A stretch of 64,000 bases of DNA from JAQWQB01 sp047636995 (lineage in GTDB: Bacteria > Bacteroidota > Bacteroidia > Flavobacteriales_D > Sanyastnellaceae), in contig JBLIGQ010000005.1 in the NCBI GenBank assembly GCA_047636995.1, positions 54,608 through 118,607 of the forward strand. Direction: 5' to 3'. Each line of letters begins with the position of its first letter. Position 1 is the first letter of the stretch. Below are positions 8,056 to 16,741 of the stretch, piece by piece. Both the position numbers and the translations under genes were made by a program. The notes below the pieces were generated by a model that made no database searches, was not told the origin of the DNA, and worked only from the letters and a program-made list of their open reading frames with translations.

Positions 8056-9276
8056 ATGGATACGAAGAAAGAAGCAATTCGGGCCTTGGCCCAAGAAGCG
8101 GCATTACTTCCACAAGAAGAAATGCTAGAAGTTGGAAGACACAAGAAACGTCTAACCATTGGAATTCCGAAAGAGGCTTCATTCCAAGAGAAACGTGTCG
8201 CCTTGGTTCCTGAATCAGTAGCCATGCTTGTAGGGCATGGGCATGAGGTTATTGTTGAAACAAATGCGGGGAAAGATGCTTGTTTTCAGGACAAAGATTA
8301 CAGTGAAGCTGGTGCCCGAATTGTTTATGATACCAAAGAAGTTTTTCAGAGTAATATTATTCTTAAAGTTGCCCCCCCCTCACTTGCTGAGGTGAACATG
8401 ATGCCAGGCAAACAAACATTGCTCTCAGCGCTTCAGCTTACTGTTCAGCCTGTCGACTCCCTGAAAACCATGATGGCCAAGAAAATCACTGCGGTGGCTT
8501 GGGATTATGTGAAAGATGAAACAGATATTTTCCCGGTGGTGCGCTCTATGGGCGAAATTGCGGGAAATACATCAGTGTTAATTGCGGCTGAATATCTATC
8601 AAATGTCAACAAAGGACAGGGGTTGATGTTTGGAGGAATCAGCGGGGTAAGACCAACGGAAGTTGTGATTTTAGGCGCAGGGACGGTTGGTGAATTTGCT
8701 GCAAGAGCTGCACTCGGACTTGGAGCGAGCGTTAAGGTATTTGATAATAGCATGTATAAGTTACGGAGGCTTCAAAATGACTTGGGACAACGTTTGTGGA
8801 CCTCAACCTTTCAGCCTAGTGCTTTGAAAGAAGCATTGGCAAATGCAGATGTAGCCATTGGTGCATTGAGAGCCCCCTTTGGACGAACACCATGTGTAGC
8901 CAGCGCAGAAATGGTAAGCCAAATGAAGTTCGGATCTGTAATTGTAGATATCAGTATTGATCAAGGAGGTTGTTTTGAAACGTCACGCGTTACCAATCAT
9001 GAGAATCCAACTTTTCAGGAATATGGCGTAACTCATTACTGTGTTCCCAATGTTGCTTCAAGAGTATCTAGAACGGCCAGCTACGCATTGAGTAATATCT
9101 TTGCACCCATTCTTGTTTCTGTTGGAAGTGAAGGGGGGTGGACAAGCGCCATTCGAAAGCATCCGGGACTTTGCAATGGGGTCTATTTGTACAAAGGGAC
9201 GTTGGTAAACGAAATCATCGGGGAGGCATTCGGACTTCCTTACAAGCACATTCGCTTACTTTTAGCGGCAATTTGA
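8056..9276 (+). CDS. ald: Alanine dehydrogenase
   Basis: A 406-residue NAD-dependent enzyme interconverting alanine and pyruvate plus ammonia. Signature stretches are IGIPKEASFQEKRVALVPE (substrate-binding arm near residues 36-54), the Rossmann loop VILGAGTVGEFAARAALG near 207-224 and the catalytic-Asp region VIVDISIDQGGCFETSR. A 35-residue N-terminal extension precedes the core, as in other flavobacterial copies. It is the last gene of the porX-tsaE-ald run. The TGA stop at 9274-9276 directly abuts the stop of the convergent mutS gene, leaving no intergenic base. Confidence 0.94.
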   Translation: MDTKKEAIRALAQEAALLPQEEMLEVGRHKKRLTIGIPKEASFQEKRVALVPESVAMLVGHGHEVIVETNAGKDACFQDKDYSEAGARIVYDTKEVFQSNIILKVAPPSLAEVNMMPGKQTLLSALQLTVQPVDSLKTMMAKKITAVAWDYVKDETDIFPVVRSMGEIAGNTSVLIAAEYLSNVNKGQGLMFGGISGVRPTEVVILGAGTVGEFAARAALGLGASVKVFDNSMYKLRRLQNDLGQRLWTSTFQPSALKEALANADVAIGALRAPFGRTPCVASAEMVSQMKFGSVIVDISIDQGGCFETSRVTNHENPTFQEYGVTHYCVPNVASRVSRTASYALSNIFAPILVSVGSEGGWTSAIRKHPGLCNGVYLYKGTLVNEIIGEAFGLPYKHIRLLLAAI

Positions 9277-11907
9277 TTATCCACCTACCATTTTTCTGAT
9301 TTCATTGAGCTTCATCAATGCCTCTACGGGCGTCAGTGTGTTGATGTCTACAGCGAGAATTTCTTCTTTGACTCTGCTGAGGACAGGGTCATCCAATTGA
9401 AAAAAGCTCAGTTGCATTGCTTCGTCATTGGCAATGTTTTTCGCTTTTCCAGTGAGCTCATCACCGTGTACTTTTTCGAGTTGCTTGAGTACTGTTTTCG
9501 CTCTTTCAATAACAGAAACGGGCATTCCAGCTAGCTGAGCTACGTGAATACCAAAGCTGTGATTGCTTCCGCCTTGAACGAGTTTTCGCAAGAAAATAAT
9601 TCGGTCTTTTACTTCCTTCACAGATACATTGAAGTTATGAATGCGATCAAAGGCTGTTGCCATCTCATTCAGTTCATGGTAGTGTGTTGCAAAGAGCGTT
9701 TTCGCACGTGCTTTTGGATTTTCATGCAAATATTCAGCAATGGCCCATGCAATCGAGATCCCGTCATAGGTGCTAGTCCCTCTTCCAATTTCATCTAACA
9801 GAACTAGACTGCGGTCAGTAAGATTGTTGAGGATTGAAGCGGTTTCGTTCATCTCTACCATGAAAGTCGATTCTCCACTTGAGATGTTGTCTGATGCACC
9901 TACTCGGGTGAATATTTTGTCTACCAAACCAATATCGGCACTTTTAGCAGGTACAAAGGAACCCATCTGTGCCATCAATGTGATCAAGGCGGTTTGCCTG
10001 AGAAGGGCTGATTTACCTGACATGTTCGGTCCGGTAATCATAATGATTTGTTGCTTCTCATTGTCAAGAAAAACATCATTGGTCACATAGCTTTCACCTA
10101 GAGGTAAGTTTTGTTCTATTACCGGGTGCCTTCCGTCTTTGATACTGAGGGTGAAGTGATCATGCAGTGCTGGACGAACGTAGTTGTTTCGAATGGCCAC
10201 TTTTGCGAAAGAGACCAGACAGTCAAGGCGAGCAATTAATTGAGCATTTAATTGAATGGGAGCGACGTAGGTTGAAATGGCGTTCACTAGGTCATTGTAC
10301 AACCGTGTTTCTACCGCATTCATTTTTTCTTCAGCACCTAAGATTTTATCTTCAAGAACCTTGAGCTCTTGGGTGATGTATCGTTCTGCATTGACCAAAG
10401 TTTGCTTTCTAATCCATTCTTCGGGAACTTTATCTTTGTGGGTATTACGCACCTCAAGGTAGTAGCCAAAGACGTTGTTGAAAGCAACTTTTAAGGTACT
10501 GATTCCTGTCTTTTCTATTTCACGCCTTTGAATGGCCATGAGGTGGTCTTTGCCATTTAAAGCAATTTCACGGAGCTCATCAAGTTCAGCATTGATGCCA
10601 TCTGAAATCACTCCTCCTTTATGCAAGAGCAAAGGGGGCTCTTCTTTTACTTGTTTTTGAATGCGCTCTTTGATGACCGTGCAAGGATTGAGTTGATCTC
10701 CTAGTCTTCGGAGCTCTTCACGGTCACTTTGCAAGCAAAATTCTCGAATGGGCACAATTGCCTGCAACGCATGACCAAGCTGAACAACTTCTCTTGGGTT
10801 AATTCTCCCAGTTGCTGCTTTTGAAATTAGTCTTTCAAGGTCACCAATCTGTTTGATTTCTTTTGAAATGAGTTCCACTTCATCAAATCGTTTGCTCCAA
10901 AAATCAACGATGCTCAAACGGTCTTCAATGTCTTTTTTGTTTCGAAGTGGAAGCACCATCCATCGTTTCAACATTCTACTTCCCATTGGGGAAACCGTGT
11001 AGTCTAAAACATCATATAAGGTGATGGCATCTTGATGAGGAGAAAAGATCAATTCCAAGTTTCGAATTGTAAAACGATCTAGCCAAACGTATGATTCTTC
11101 AGAAATGCGAGCCAACGAACGGATGTGTTCAGTCTCTTTATGTTTTGTTTCTCCCAAATAATGCAGCGCTGCTCCGGCTGCAATAATTCCTAGTTCTAAA
11201 TCATCTACTCCAAACCCCTTCAAAGAGGCGGTTTTAAAATGCTTCAGAAGAATATCTTTGGTATAGTCATGGGTGAAAACCCAGTCATCTAAGTTGTAGG
11301 TATAGAATTTATCTCCAAAAGCATCAATGAACAGGTCGTCTTTGTGACGCTGGAAGAGCACTTCAGAAGGCCTAAAGCTTTGGAGTAGTTTATCAATGTA
11401 TGGGATGCTTCCTTCAGCTAATAAAAACTCTCCAGTAGAAATATCAAGGAAAGAGACTCCGGCTTGTTGCTTGTTCGTGCTAAAGGTCACGGCAGCAAGA
11501 AAATTATTGGACTTTTGTTCCAACACCTTATCATTCATAGAAACCCCAGGTGTCACAAGCTCAGTAACGCCTCTTTTGACAATGTTTTTGGTCGCTTTGG
11601 GGTCTTCGAGTTGATCACAAATGGCCACTCTGTTTCCTGCACGCACAAGTTTTGGAAGATAAGTGTCAATAGAATGATGCGGGAATCCGGCTAGCTCAAT
11701 GTAGGCGGCTGCTCCATTTTTACGCTTTGTAAGCACAATGCCCAAAACGTGTGAGGCTTTGATGGCATCTTCGCCGAAGGTTTCATAAAAGTCTCCTACG
11801 CGAAAGAGTAGCATCGCATCAGGGTGTTTTGCCTTGATTTGATTGTACTGTTTCATTAAGGGCGTTTCCGCCACTTTCTTTGTTGAGCTTTTTGCTGTTT
11901 TCGCCAC
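9277..11907 (-). CDS. mutS: DNA mismatch repair protein MutS
   Basis: An 876-residue mismatch sensor. The start codon is GTG at 11907, giving MAKTAKSSTKKVAETPLMKQ. The mismatch-binding motif GDFYETFG has Phe40 and Glu42. The ATPase has Walker A TGPNMSGKSALLRQ near residue 625 and Walker B VLLDEIGRGTSTYDG. The full-length domain set (mismatch-binding, connector, lever/clamp, ATPase) is present. It shares no intergenic space with ald. Upstream, a strong hairpin separates it from clpX, so it probably has its own promoter. I found no exact TAnnTTTG there. Confidence 0.97.
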   Translation of the reverse strand: MAKTAKSSTKKVAETPLMKQYNQIKAKHPDAMLLFRVGDFYETFGEDAIKASHVLGIVLTKRKNGAAAYIELAGFPHHSIDTYLPKLVRAGNRVAICDQLEDPKATKNIVKRGVTELVTPGVSMNDKVLEQKSNNFLAAVTFSTNKQQAGVSFLDISTGEFLLAEGSIPYIDKLLQSFRPSEVLFQRHKDDLFIDAFGDKFYTYNLDDWVFTHDYTKDILLKHFKTASLKGFGVDDLELGIIAAGAALHYLGETKHKETEHIRSLARISEESYVWLDRFTIRNLELIFSPHQDAITLYDVLDYTVSPMGSRMLKRWMVLPLRNKKDIEDRLSIVDFWSKRFDEVELISKEIKQIGDLERLISKAATGRINPREVVQLGHALQAIVPIREFCLQSDREELRRLGDQLNPCTVIKERIQKQVKEEPPLLLHKGGVISDGINAELDELREIALNGKDHLMAIQRREIEKTGISTLKVAFNNVFGYYLEVRNTHKDKVPEEWIRKQTLVNAERYITQELKVLEDKILGAEEKMNAVETRLYNDLVNAISTYVAPIQLNAQLIARLDCLVSFAKVAIRNNYVRPALHDHFTLSIKDGRHPVIEQNLPLGESYVTNDVFLDNEKQQIIMITGPNMSGKSALLRQTALITLMAQMGSFVPAKSADIGLVDKIFTRVGASDNISSGESTFMVEMNETASILNNLTDRSLVLLDEIGRGTSTYDGISIAWAIAEYLHENPKARAKTLFATHYHELNEMATAFDRIHNFNVSVKEVKDRIIFLRKLVQGGSNHSFGIHVAQLAGMPVSVIERAKTVLKQLEKVHGDELTGKAKNIANDEAMQLSFFQLDDPVLSRVKEEILAVDINTLTPVEALMKLNEIRKMVGG

Positions 11908-11920
11908 GGTGATGTTGGTA

Positions 11921-11956
11921 CAAAAGGAAACTGCCGCTTCAGTGATGAAACGGCAG
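11921..11956 (-). terminator. Intrinsic terminator between clpX and mutS
   Basis: On the minus strand CTGCCG (11956-11951) pairs with CGGCAG (11936-11931). Inside, after a mismatch, TTCA pairs with TGAA around a 4-base loop. TTTCCTTTTG follows. It sits 127 bases after the clpX stop and 24 bases before the mutS start, so it probably ends the clpX transcript. Confidence 0.7.
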
Positions 11957-12082
11957 CTTTCAAGAAATCATGTAAAAAATTCATTATTCGCTTTCCCGAA
12001 GTTAGGGAGACATGCAGGGCTTCAAAGTTTTCAAGACCAATGGTTTTCAACAAACAATTAACAATCTTGCGATGTGATTGTA

Positions 12083-13318
12083 CTACGCCACTTTAAGCTT
12101 GGTAATCTTCGATTTCCCGAATTTCTCTTGAGCGTAGCTCAGGGTGATTTTTAATTCAGAAGATCCCTCATTACTTGGTACCTCAAACATTGCGTCAGTC
12201 ATAATGGCTTCACAAATTGAACGAAGGCCACGTGCTCCAAGTTTATATTCTACTGCTTTCTCCACAATAAAGTCCAATACCTGTTTGTCAAAAGAGAGCT
12301 TTACATTGTCCATTTCGAACAGCTTCACATATTGTTTTACAAGGGCATTTTTAGGCTCAGTCAGAATACGTCTGAGTGTATCTGCATCAAGCGGGTCAAG
12401 GTGTGCAAGCACTGGGAAACGACCAATGAGCTCAGGAATCAAACCAAACGACTTTAAGTCTTGGGGTGCAATGTACCTAAGTATGTTCTCTGTGTCTTCT
12501 ACTTCATTCGCGCCCACACCGTAACCCATAGATGCGGTGTTCAATCTCTTTTCTATGTGGCGTTGGATTCCGTCAAAGGCACCACCACAAACAAACAAGA
12601 CATTTTTCGTATCAACAGAAATTAGTTTTTGTTCTGGGTGCTTTCGTCCTCCTTGTGGCGGAACGTTAACAATGGACCCCTCAAGCAACTTGAGCAATGC
12701 TTGTTGAACTCCTTCACCACTTACATCACGGGTGATAGAAGGATTGTCACTCTTACGAGCTATTTTATCTATTTCGTCAATGAAAACGATTCCCCGCTCT
12801 GCCGCCGCAACGTCAAAGTCAGCAGCTTGAAGCAGTCTCGAAAGTACGCTTTCTACATCTTCACCAACATAACCGGCTTCGGTTAGAATTGTGGCGTCTG
12901 CAATACAGAAAGGAACATTGAGCATTTTGGCTATGGTTTTAGCCAAAAGTGTCTTGCCTGTGCCTGTTTCTCCTACAAGAACAATATTCGATTTTTCAAT
13001 CTCAATGTCATCTTCATCTTTCGAAGGTGGTTGTAGCAAACGCTTGTAATGATTGTATACAGCCACACTCAAGACTTTCTTAGAGTCATTCTGACCAATT
13101 ACATATTCATCAAGAAAACGCTTGATGTCCATTGGTTTTTGAAGTGTGAGGCTCTCCTCTACTTCAGTATTGGTCTTCTGAGTGACTTCTTCACGAACAA
13201 TATTGTTCGCTTGATCTATACAGTGATCACAGATGTGCCCTGTGATTCCCGCAATTAAGATGTTTACTTCACTCTTTTTTCGTCCGCAAAACGAACAACT
13301 AATTTCGCGTTCAGCCAT
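12083..13318 (-). CDS. clpX: ATP-dependent Clp protease ATP-binding subunit ClpX
   Basis: A 411-residue AAA+ unfoldase that feeds substrates to ClpP. The start at 13318 gives MAEREISCSFCGRKKSEVNI. The N-terminal zinc-binding domain has Cys8, Cys11, Cys30 and Cys33. Walker A is GETGTGKT at 116-123, Walker B is VFIDEIDKIAR, and the sensor/arginine region LIPELIGRFPV is intact. The open frame continues upstream to 13375, but that extension would begin within the predicted -7 element, so I reject it. The order tig-clpP-clpX on one strand is the normal bacterial arrangement. Confidence 0.97.
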   Translation of the reverse strand: MAEREISCSFCGRKKSEVNILIAGITGHICDHCIDQANNIVREEVTQKTNTEVEESLTLQKPMDIKRFLDEYVIGQNDSKKVLSVAVYNHYKRLLQPPSKDEDDIEIEKSNIVLVGETGTGKTLLAKTIAKMLNVPFCIADATILTEAGYVGEDVESVLSRLLQAADFDVAAAERGIVFIDEIDKIARKSDNPSITRDVSGEGVQQALLKLLEGSIVNVPPQGGRKHPEQKLISVDTKNVLFVCGGAFDGIQRHIEKRLNTASMGYGVGANEVEDTENILRYIAPQDLKSFGLIPELIGRFPVLAHLDPLDADTLRRILTEPKNALVKQYVKLFEMDNVKLSFDKQVLDFIVEKAVEYKLGARGLRSICEAIMTDAMFEVPSNEGSSELKITLSYAQEKFGKSKITKLKVA

Positions 13319-13341
13319 AATAATACTTCTACCTGTTGGAT

Positions 13342-13372
13342 AAAAAGAAAGCTGCACATTACGTACAGCCTT
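13342..13372 (-). terminator. Hairpin with U-tract in the clpX leader
   Basis: On the minus strand AAGGCTGTAC (13372-13363) pairs with GTGCAGCTTT (13357-13348) across a 5-base loop, with two G-U pairs. TTTCTTTTT follows. It lies after clpP and directly downstream of the clpX -7 element. It could terminate clpP transcripts, act as an attenuator for clpX, or both. Confidence 0.55.
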
Positions 13373-13380
13373 CAAAGATA
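13373..13380 (-). promoter_or_regulatory. -7 element TATCTTTG for clpX
   Basis: The minus strand reads TATCTTTG at 13380-13373, an exact TAnnTTTG match, 54 bases upstream of the clpX ATG. This would give clpX a promoter separate from clpP. The predicted transcript would begin just before or within the hairpin at 13342-13372. Confidence 0.65.
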
Positions 13381-13432
13381 CATTATTTCGATTTTGAGAT
13401 CAGATTAAAATCTACTTCTCAATTGGAGTCTT

Positions 13433-14116
13433 TTACTTCTTTTTCTTCTGAAGCACTTCATCAATCATTCCATAGGCCTTTGCTTCTTCAGCAATCATCC
13501 AGTAGTCGCGATCACTATCTTCCCAAACCTTGTCATACTTTTGGCCAGAGTGTGTAGCGATGATATCATACAGTTCCTTCTTGAGTTTTTGAATCTCACG
13601 AGCTGTAATTTCAATATCAGATGCTTGTCCACGAGCACCGCCTAAAGGCTGGTGAATCATTACGCGTGAATGCTTCAAGCCCGTTCTTTTACCTTCAGCA
13701 CCAGAACATAAAAGAACTGCACCCATTGAAGCTGCCATTCCTGTGCAAATTGTTGCTACATCTGGTTTGATGATTTGCATGGTGTCATAGATTCCAAGAC
13801 CAGCATAAACACTTCCTCCTGGGGAGTTAATGTAAATCTGAATGTCTTTTGTTGAATCAGTTGACTCCAAGAACAAAAGTTGAGCCTGAATGATGTTTGC
13901 GATGTAATCATCAATAGCAGTTCCAAGGAAAATGATGCGGTCTGCCATCAATCTTGAGAACACATCTACCTCACGGAAAGGCATGTTGCGTTCTTCAATC
14001 ACTGTACGCGTCATGTTATCTGAGCCGTACACGTGTGAGATGTAGTCATCTACTCCTTGACCACTGATGCCTTGATTGTGCACCGCGTATTGTCGAAATT
14101 CTTTGCGATTTATCAT
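13433..14116 (-). CDS. clpP: ATP-dependent Clp protease proteolytic subunit ClpP
   Basis: A 227-residue serine peptidase. The catalytic triad is Ser130 (GMAASMGA), His155 (VMIHQPLGG) and Asp204 (SDRDYWM). The 25- and 49-residue spacings equal those of E. coli ClpP. The N-terminus beginning MINRKEFRQYAVHNQGISGQ is longer than in E. coli, as is usual in Flavobacteria. The ATG at 14116 was chosen over a start at 14167 that adds 17 unrelated residues. It lies between tig and clpX. Confidence 0.96.
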   Translation of the reverse strand: MINRKEFRQYAVHNQGISGQGVDDYISHVYGSDNMTRTVIEERNMPFREVDVFSRLMADRIIFLGTAIDDYIANIIQAQLLFLESTDSTKDIQIYINSPGGSVYAGLGIYDTMQIIKPDVATICTGMAASMGAVLLCSGAEGKRTGLKHSRVMIHQPLGGARGQASDIEITAREIQKLKKELYDIIATHSGQKYDKVWEDSDRDYWMIAEEAKAYGMIDEVLQKKKK

Positions 14117-14206
14117 GTTCAATTTTTCTATGCTGAGGGAAATGTACACACAATTTCTTATCCTCAAAAGTTAACGAATACTAAGCGTAGAAATCTGACG
14201 TGATTA

Positions 14207-15565
14207 TCAGTTTTTTCCTGCGCCTGCTAATTCAAGAAAGGCATCGTAAGAGATCTCTTTCTCTTTCAACTTAACTTGCTGTGTTAGTGCATCGAGCACC
14301 TTGTTTTCTTGAAGAACTTCTATAATACGTTGGCGTTCTTTTTGGTCAGCCAAGACATTGTTTGCGAAGTTTTCAAGCATTTCCTCATCCAGAGGCATTC
14401 CGTATTGCGCGTATTGCGCACCAATCATTCCCTTAGCCTGAGATCGTACTTCGTCTTCGGTGATTTGAAGTTTATTTTCTTCCATCACTTTTCCTTCAAC
14501 TAATTGCCAGCGAAGGTGACGCGCATAACCAGGGTATTCCGCATCTAGCTGCGCATCAGAAATTGGCTTCTCATTCGAAGTTTTAATCCAACGCTTCAAG
14601 AATTCATCTGGAAGCGGTGCATTGAGGGTGTCAAGGATGCTTTCAGAGAACTGTCTTTTGAATAAGTTCACGGCATCTCTGTCAAACATGCTCTCAAGCT
14701 CAACCTTCAAACGATCTTCAAAGGTCTTTTGATCTTTCACTTCGTCTTTCCCAAATACCTTATCAAACAACTCTTGACTCACTTTGTGCTCTGTCAATCG
14801 TTTAATTTCATTGATTCGGAATTTAAAGTTTCCTTCTAAGTGATGAATTTGATCATGCGTGATGCCAAGCATGCGTCCCAACTCTTCATGGTTTTTTGCA
14901 ATCTTATCAGGAGCAACAGTGATTTCATCACCTTTCGAAATGCCTGTAAGTGACTTCTTAGTTTCCTTGTCTTCAACTGTTTCTAAATGAAGAGTTCCGT
15001 CATTCATGATGCCGCCTTCAAGGATTTCTCCTTCGGTATTTAGTTGAATAAACGTTCCAAGAAGTAGATCCTTTTCTTCGCTTTTTTCAGCATCAGCTAC
15101 GCTTCCATGTCGTTTCGCTAACTCTGCAATGTGCTTATCGATCATCTTCTTGTCAACCTGCACAATGTATTTCACAGGGGCCTTTTTGGTAGCCCGGTCA
15201 AGTTCTATTGTTGGAGCAAGTCCAATTTCATATTCAAATGAAAAGGCATCAGGATTTTCCCAGTCTCCTTTAGAACTGTCTGTTACAGCAGGGAGTGGGT
15301 TTCCCAAGATGCTGAGCTTGTTTTTGATAATGTGCTCATGCATCCCACCGTTGATCACTTTGTTGAGCTCTTCGGCTAGGATTGTCTTACCGTATTGCTT
15401 TTTTACAAGGCCCATTGGAATCTTGCCAGGACGAAATCCAGGCATTTTCACCTGTTTACGATGCTTTTTTAAAGCGTTCTCGTAGTTCTCGAAGTAATCT
15501 TCCTTTGTAAGTGTGATTGACAATTTTGCAGTCAAATTGTCTTCGTCAGTGCGCTTGATCTCCAT
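14207..15565 (-). CDS. tig: Trigger factor (ribosome-associated chaperone)
   Basis: A 452-residue protein. The N-terminal ribosome-binding domain carries the GFRPGKIP loop (residues 43-50), part of the signature that docks on the ribosomal tunnel exit. A degenerate PPIase-type middle region follows, then a long helical C-terminal chaperone domain (about 250-440), ending AGAGKN. It binds nascent chains and has prolyl-isomerase ancestry. The middle region is less well conserved than in proteobacterial copies, as expected in Bacteroidota. It is followed by clpP and clpX on the same strand and preceded by tRNA-Leu with a terminator hairpin. Confidence 0.93.
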   Translation of the reverse strand: MEIKRTDEDNLTAKLSITLTKEDYFENYENALKKHRKQVKMPGFRPGKIPMGLVKKQYGKTILAEELNKVINGGMHEHIIKNKLSILGNPLPAVTDSSKGDWENPDAFSFEYEIGLAPTIELDRATKKAPVKYIVQVDKKMIDKHIAELAKRHGSVADAEKSEEKDLLLGTFIQLNTEGEILEGGIMNDGTLHLETVEDKETKKSLTGISKGDEITVAPDKIAKNHEELGRMLGITHDQIHHLEGNFKFRINEIKRLTEHKVSQELFDKVFGKDEVKDQKTFEDRLKVELESMFDRDAVNLFKRQFSESILDTLNAPLPDEFLKRWIKTSNEKPISDAQLDAEYPGYARHLRWQLVEGKVMEENKLQITEDEVRSQAKGMIGAQYAQYGMPLDEEMLENFANNVLADQKERQRIIEVLQENKVLDALTQQVKLKEKEISYDAFLELAGAGKN

Positions 15566-15589
15566 TTGGTCATTTTTGATCTTACCTGA

Positions 15590-15618
15590 AATAAAGAGAG
15601 GCGAATCTTACATTCGCC
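15590..15618 (-). terminator. Terminator-like hairpin after tRNA-Leu
   Basis: On the minus strand GGCGAAT (15618-15612) and ATTCGCC (15606-15600) form a perfect 7-bp stem with a 5-base loop, followed by TCTCTTTATTTC. It lies 16 bases beyond the tRNA CCA end and 35 bases before the trigger factor start. Confidence 0.6.
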
Positions 15619-15634
15619 CCTTCTTTGTCTTCGT

Positions 15635-15719
15635 TGGTGCGGGTGGAGGGACTCGAACCCACACGCCTCGCAGCACTAGATCCTAAGTCTAGCATGTCTA
15701 CCAATTTCACCACACCCGC
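15635..15719 (-). tRNA. tRNA-Leu (anticodon UAG)
   Basis: The minus strand folds as a tRNA. The acceptor stem GCGGGTG pairs with CACCCGC. The anticodon stem CTAGA/TCTAG encloses the loop CTTAGGA with anticodon TAG, reading CUN leucine codons. A class II variable arm and a T-loop with GGTTCGAGTCC are present. The 3' CCA is encoded (15637-15635). Including CCA the gene is 85 bases. A -33/-7 promoter lies just upstream and a hairpin just downstream, so it is a single-tRNA transcription unit. Confidence 0.95.
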
Positions 15720-15740
15720 AGTTCCCAGAATTTGGGATTG

Positions 15741-15769
15741 CGAAGATAGTGATTTTTGTATGTTCACAA
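15741..15769 (-). promoter_or_regulatory. Promoter for tRNA-Leu
   Basis: On the minus strand a TTG -33 element (15769-15767) is followed after 18 bases by TATCTTCG (15748-15741), one base off TAnnTTTG. It lies 21 bases upstream of the mature tRNA 5' end. Confidence 0.65.
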
Positions 15770-15826
15770 CAATCTTCAGGTATTTTTCATAGCAAGAGGT
15801 AAGAAAAAAGTGAATTAACCGATGAA

Positions 15827-16732
15827 TCAATTGTTACAGAAGTATTTTACTTTGCTAAAGGCTTTTTCTGGCGACGGCACTTCTGAGGGGTCTTTGTTGT
15901 TTAATTTGTCCCAGAAGTCAATGGTATTTCCGTTCTCGTCAACAGTCCAGCCATATTCATAGGTTTTGAATCCCTTCAGTTCAACAATTCGAAAAACCTT
16001 CCAATCGGAATCAGCATGTGGGACAGAAAAAACAATTTTCATGACTTTAATTTCGCCATTGCGTTTATGCTTTAATTTGACATTAGCTATGCGCACATTT
16101 GTCTTTCGTCCTTCTCCTAAAATGCGCGCAACCTCTTCAGGTGCGGTGTCATTCGTAATCATAAAGGCGATGTCTGAATCAGCTACAGGAAGATCTGAAT
16201 AGCCTCCGCCGTAAAAGTCAGTGAGCATTAAGTCATCCATTAATAGAAGATCTGCCACCGGGTCTATGATGAAAGATCGTTTGGTTTCCAGAGCCGTTTT
16301 TGCAAGCGTGCCTTCCAATTGTGTTTTTGTAGCGACCTCTTGTTTTTCCTCGTGTGGAATAAGAGGAAAAGTCAGCCGTTTAGAGGCGGAAGTGGTTTCG
16401 CCAGTAGGCATAAATGCAAACGGTGTTTTTTCTGATGCAGATTCAGTTATACGAACGTCCATGCTGTGAAGTTCTGTGAGTGCAAGTCCTTTCGCATTTG
16501 TAGCCTTAACAGATGTGAGTTGAGGGCTCCAAGAAGCAATAGTGAGCAGTGCAATTGCTCCAGTGATTATTCCTAACATAATGTAAAAATTAAGTGAATA
16601 AAACCAAGATTTAGTTGCACCTGCAGGTAGTGCCGACGTGGCCAAAAATCCCTGAACTTGTTCAATACTCACTTCCATCGGAAGCCGTCGGGCTTGACTG
16701 AACAAAGGGTCGATATCGTAATAGCGCTTCAT
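15827..16732 (-). CDS. Putative anti-sigma-type single-pass membrane protein
   Basis: A 301-residue protein that I do not recognise by family. The first 45 residues are cytoplasmic-type (MKRYYDIDPLFSQARRLPME). A single membrane helix follows at about 50-68 (FYIMLGIITGAIALLTIA), then a long periplasmic-type region rich in charged residues. It lies 9 bases downstream of an ECF sigma factor. This topology and position are those of bacteroidotal anti-sigma partners, but no ZAS zinc motif is seen. The role is inferred from context only. The periplasmic part could sense an envelope signal. Confidence 0.6.
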   Translation of the reverse strand: MKRYYDIDPLFSQARRLPMEVSIEQVQGFLATSALPAGATKSWFYSLNFYIMLGIITGAIALLTIASWSPQLTSVKATNAKGLALTELHSMDVRITESASEKTPFAFMPTGETTSASKRLTFPLIPHEEKQEVATKTQLEGTLAKTALETKRSFIIDPVADLLLMDDLMLTDFYGGGYSDLPVADSDIAFMITNDTAPEEVARILGEGRKTNVRIANVKLKHKRNGEIKVMKIVFSVPHADSDWKVFRIVELKGFKTYEYGWTVDENGNTIDFWDKLNNKDPSEVPSPEKAFSKVKYFCNN

Positions 16733-16741
16733 ATCCGTTGT

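Noticed and set aside
9544..10364. Several plus-strand frames antisense to mutS
   Set aside because: They mirror the codon structure of MutS and have no promoter, domain or independent evidence.
11856..12053. 65-codon minus-strand frame between clpX and mutS
   Set aside because: It spans the terminator hairpin at 11921-11956 and overlaps the mutS start. No domain or conserved start is visible.
15582..15830. 82-codon minus-strand frame across the tRNA-Leu gene
   Set aside because: Its middle (GVVKLVDMLDLGSSAARRVG) is the translation of the tRNA itself, a common false gene. The tRNA fold, encoded CCA, promoter and terminator explain the region.
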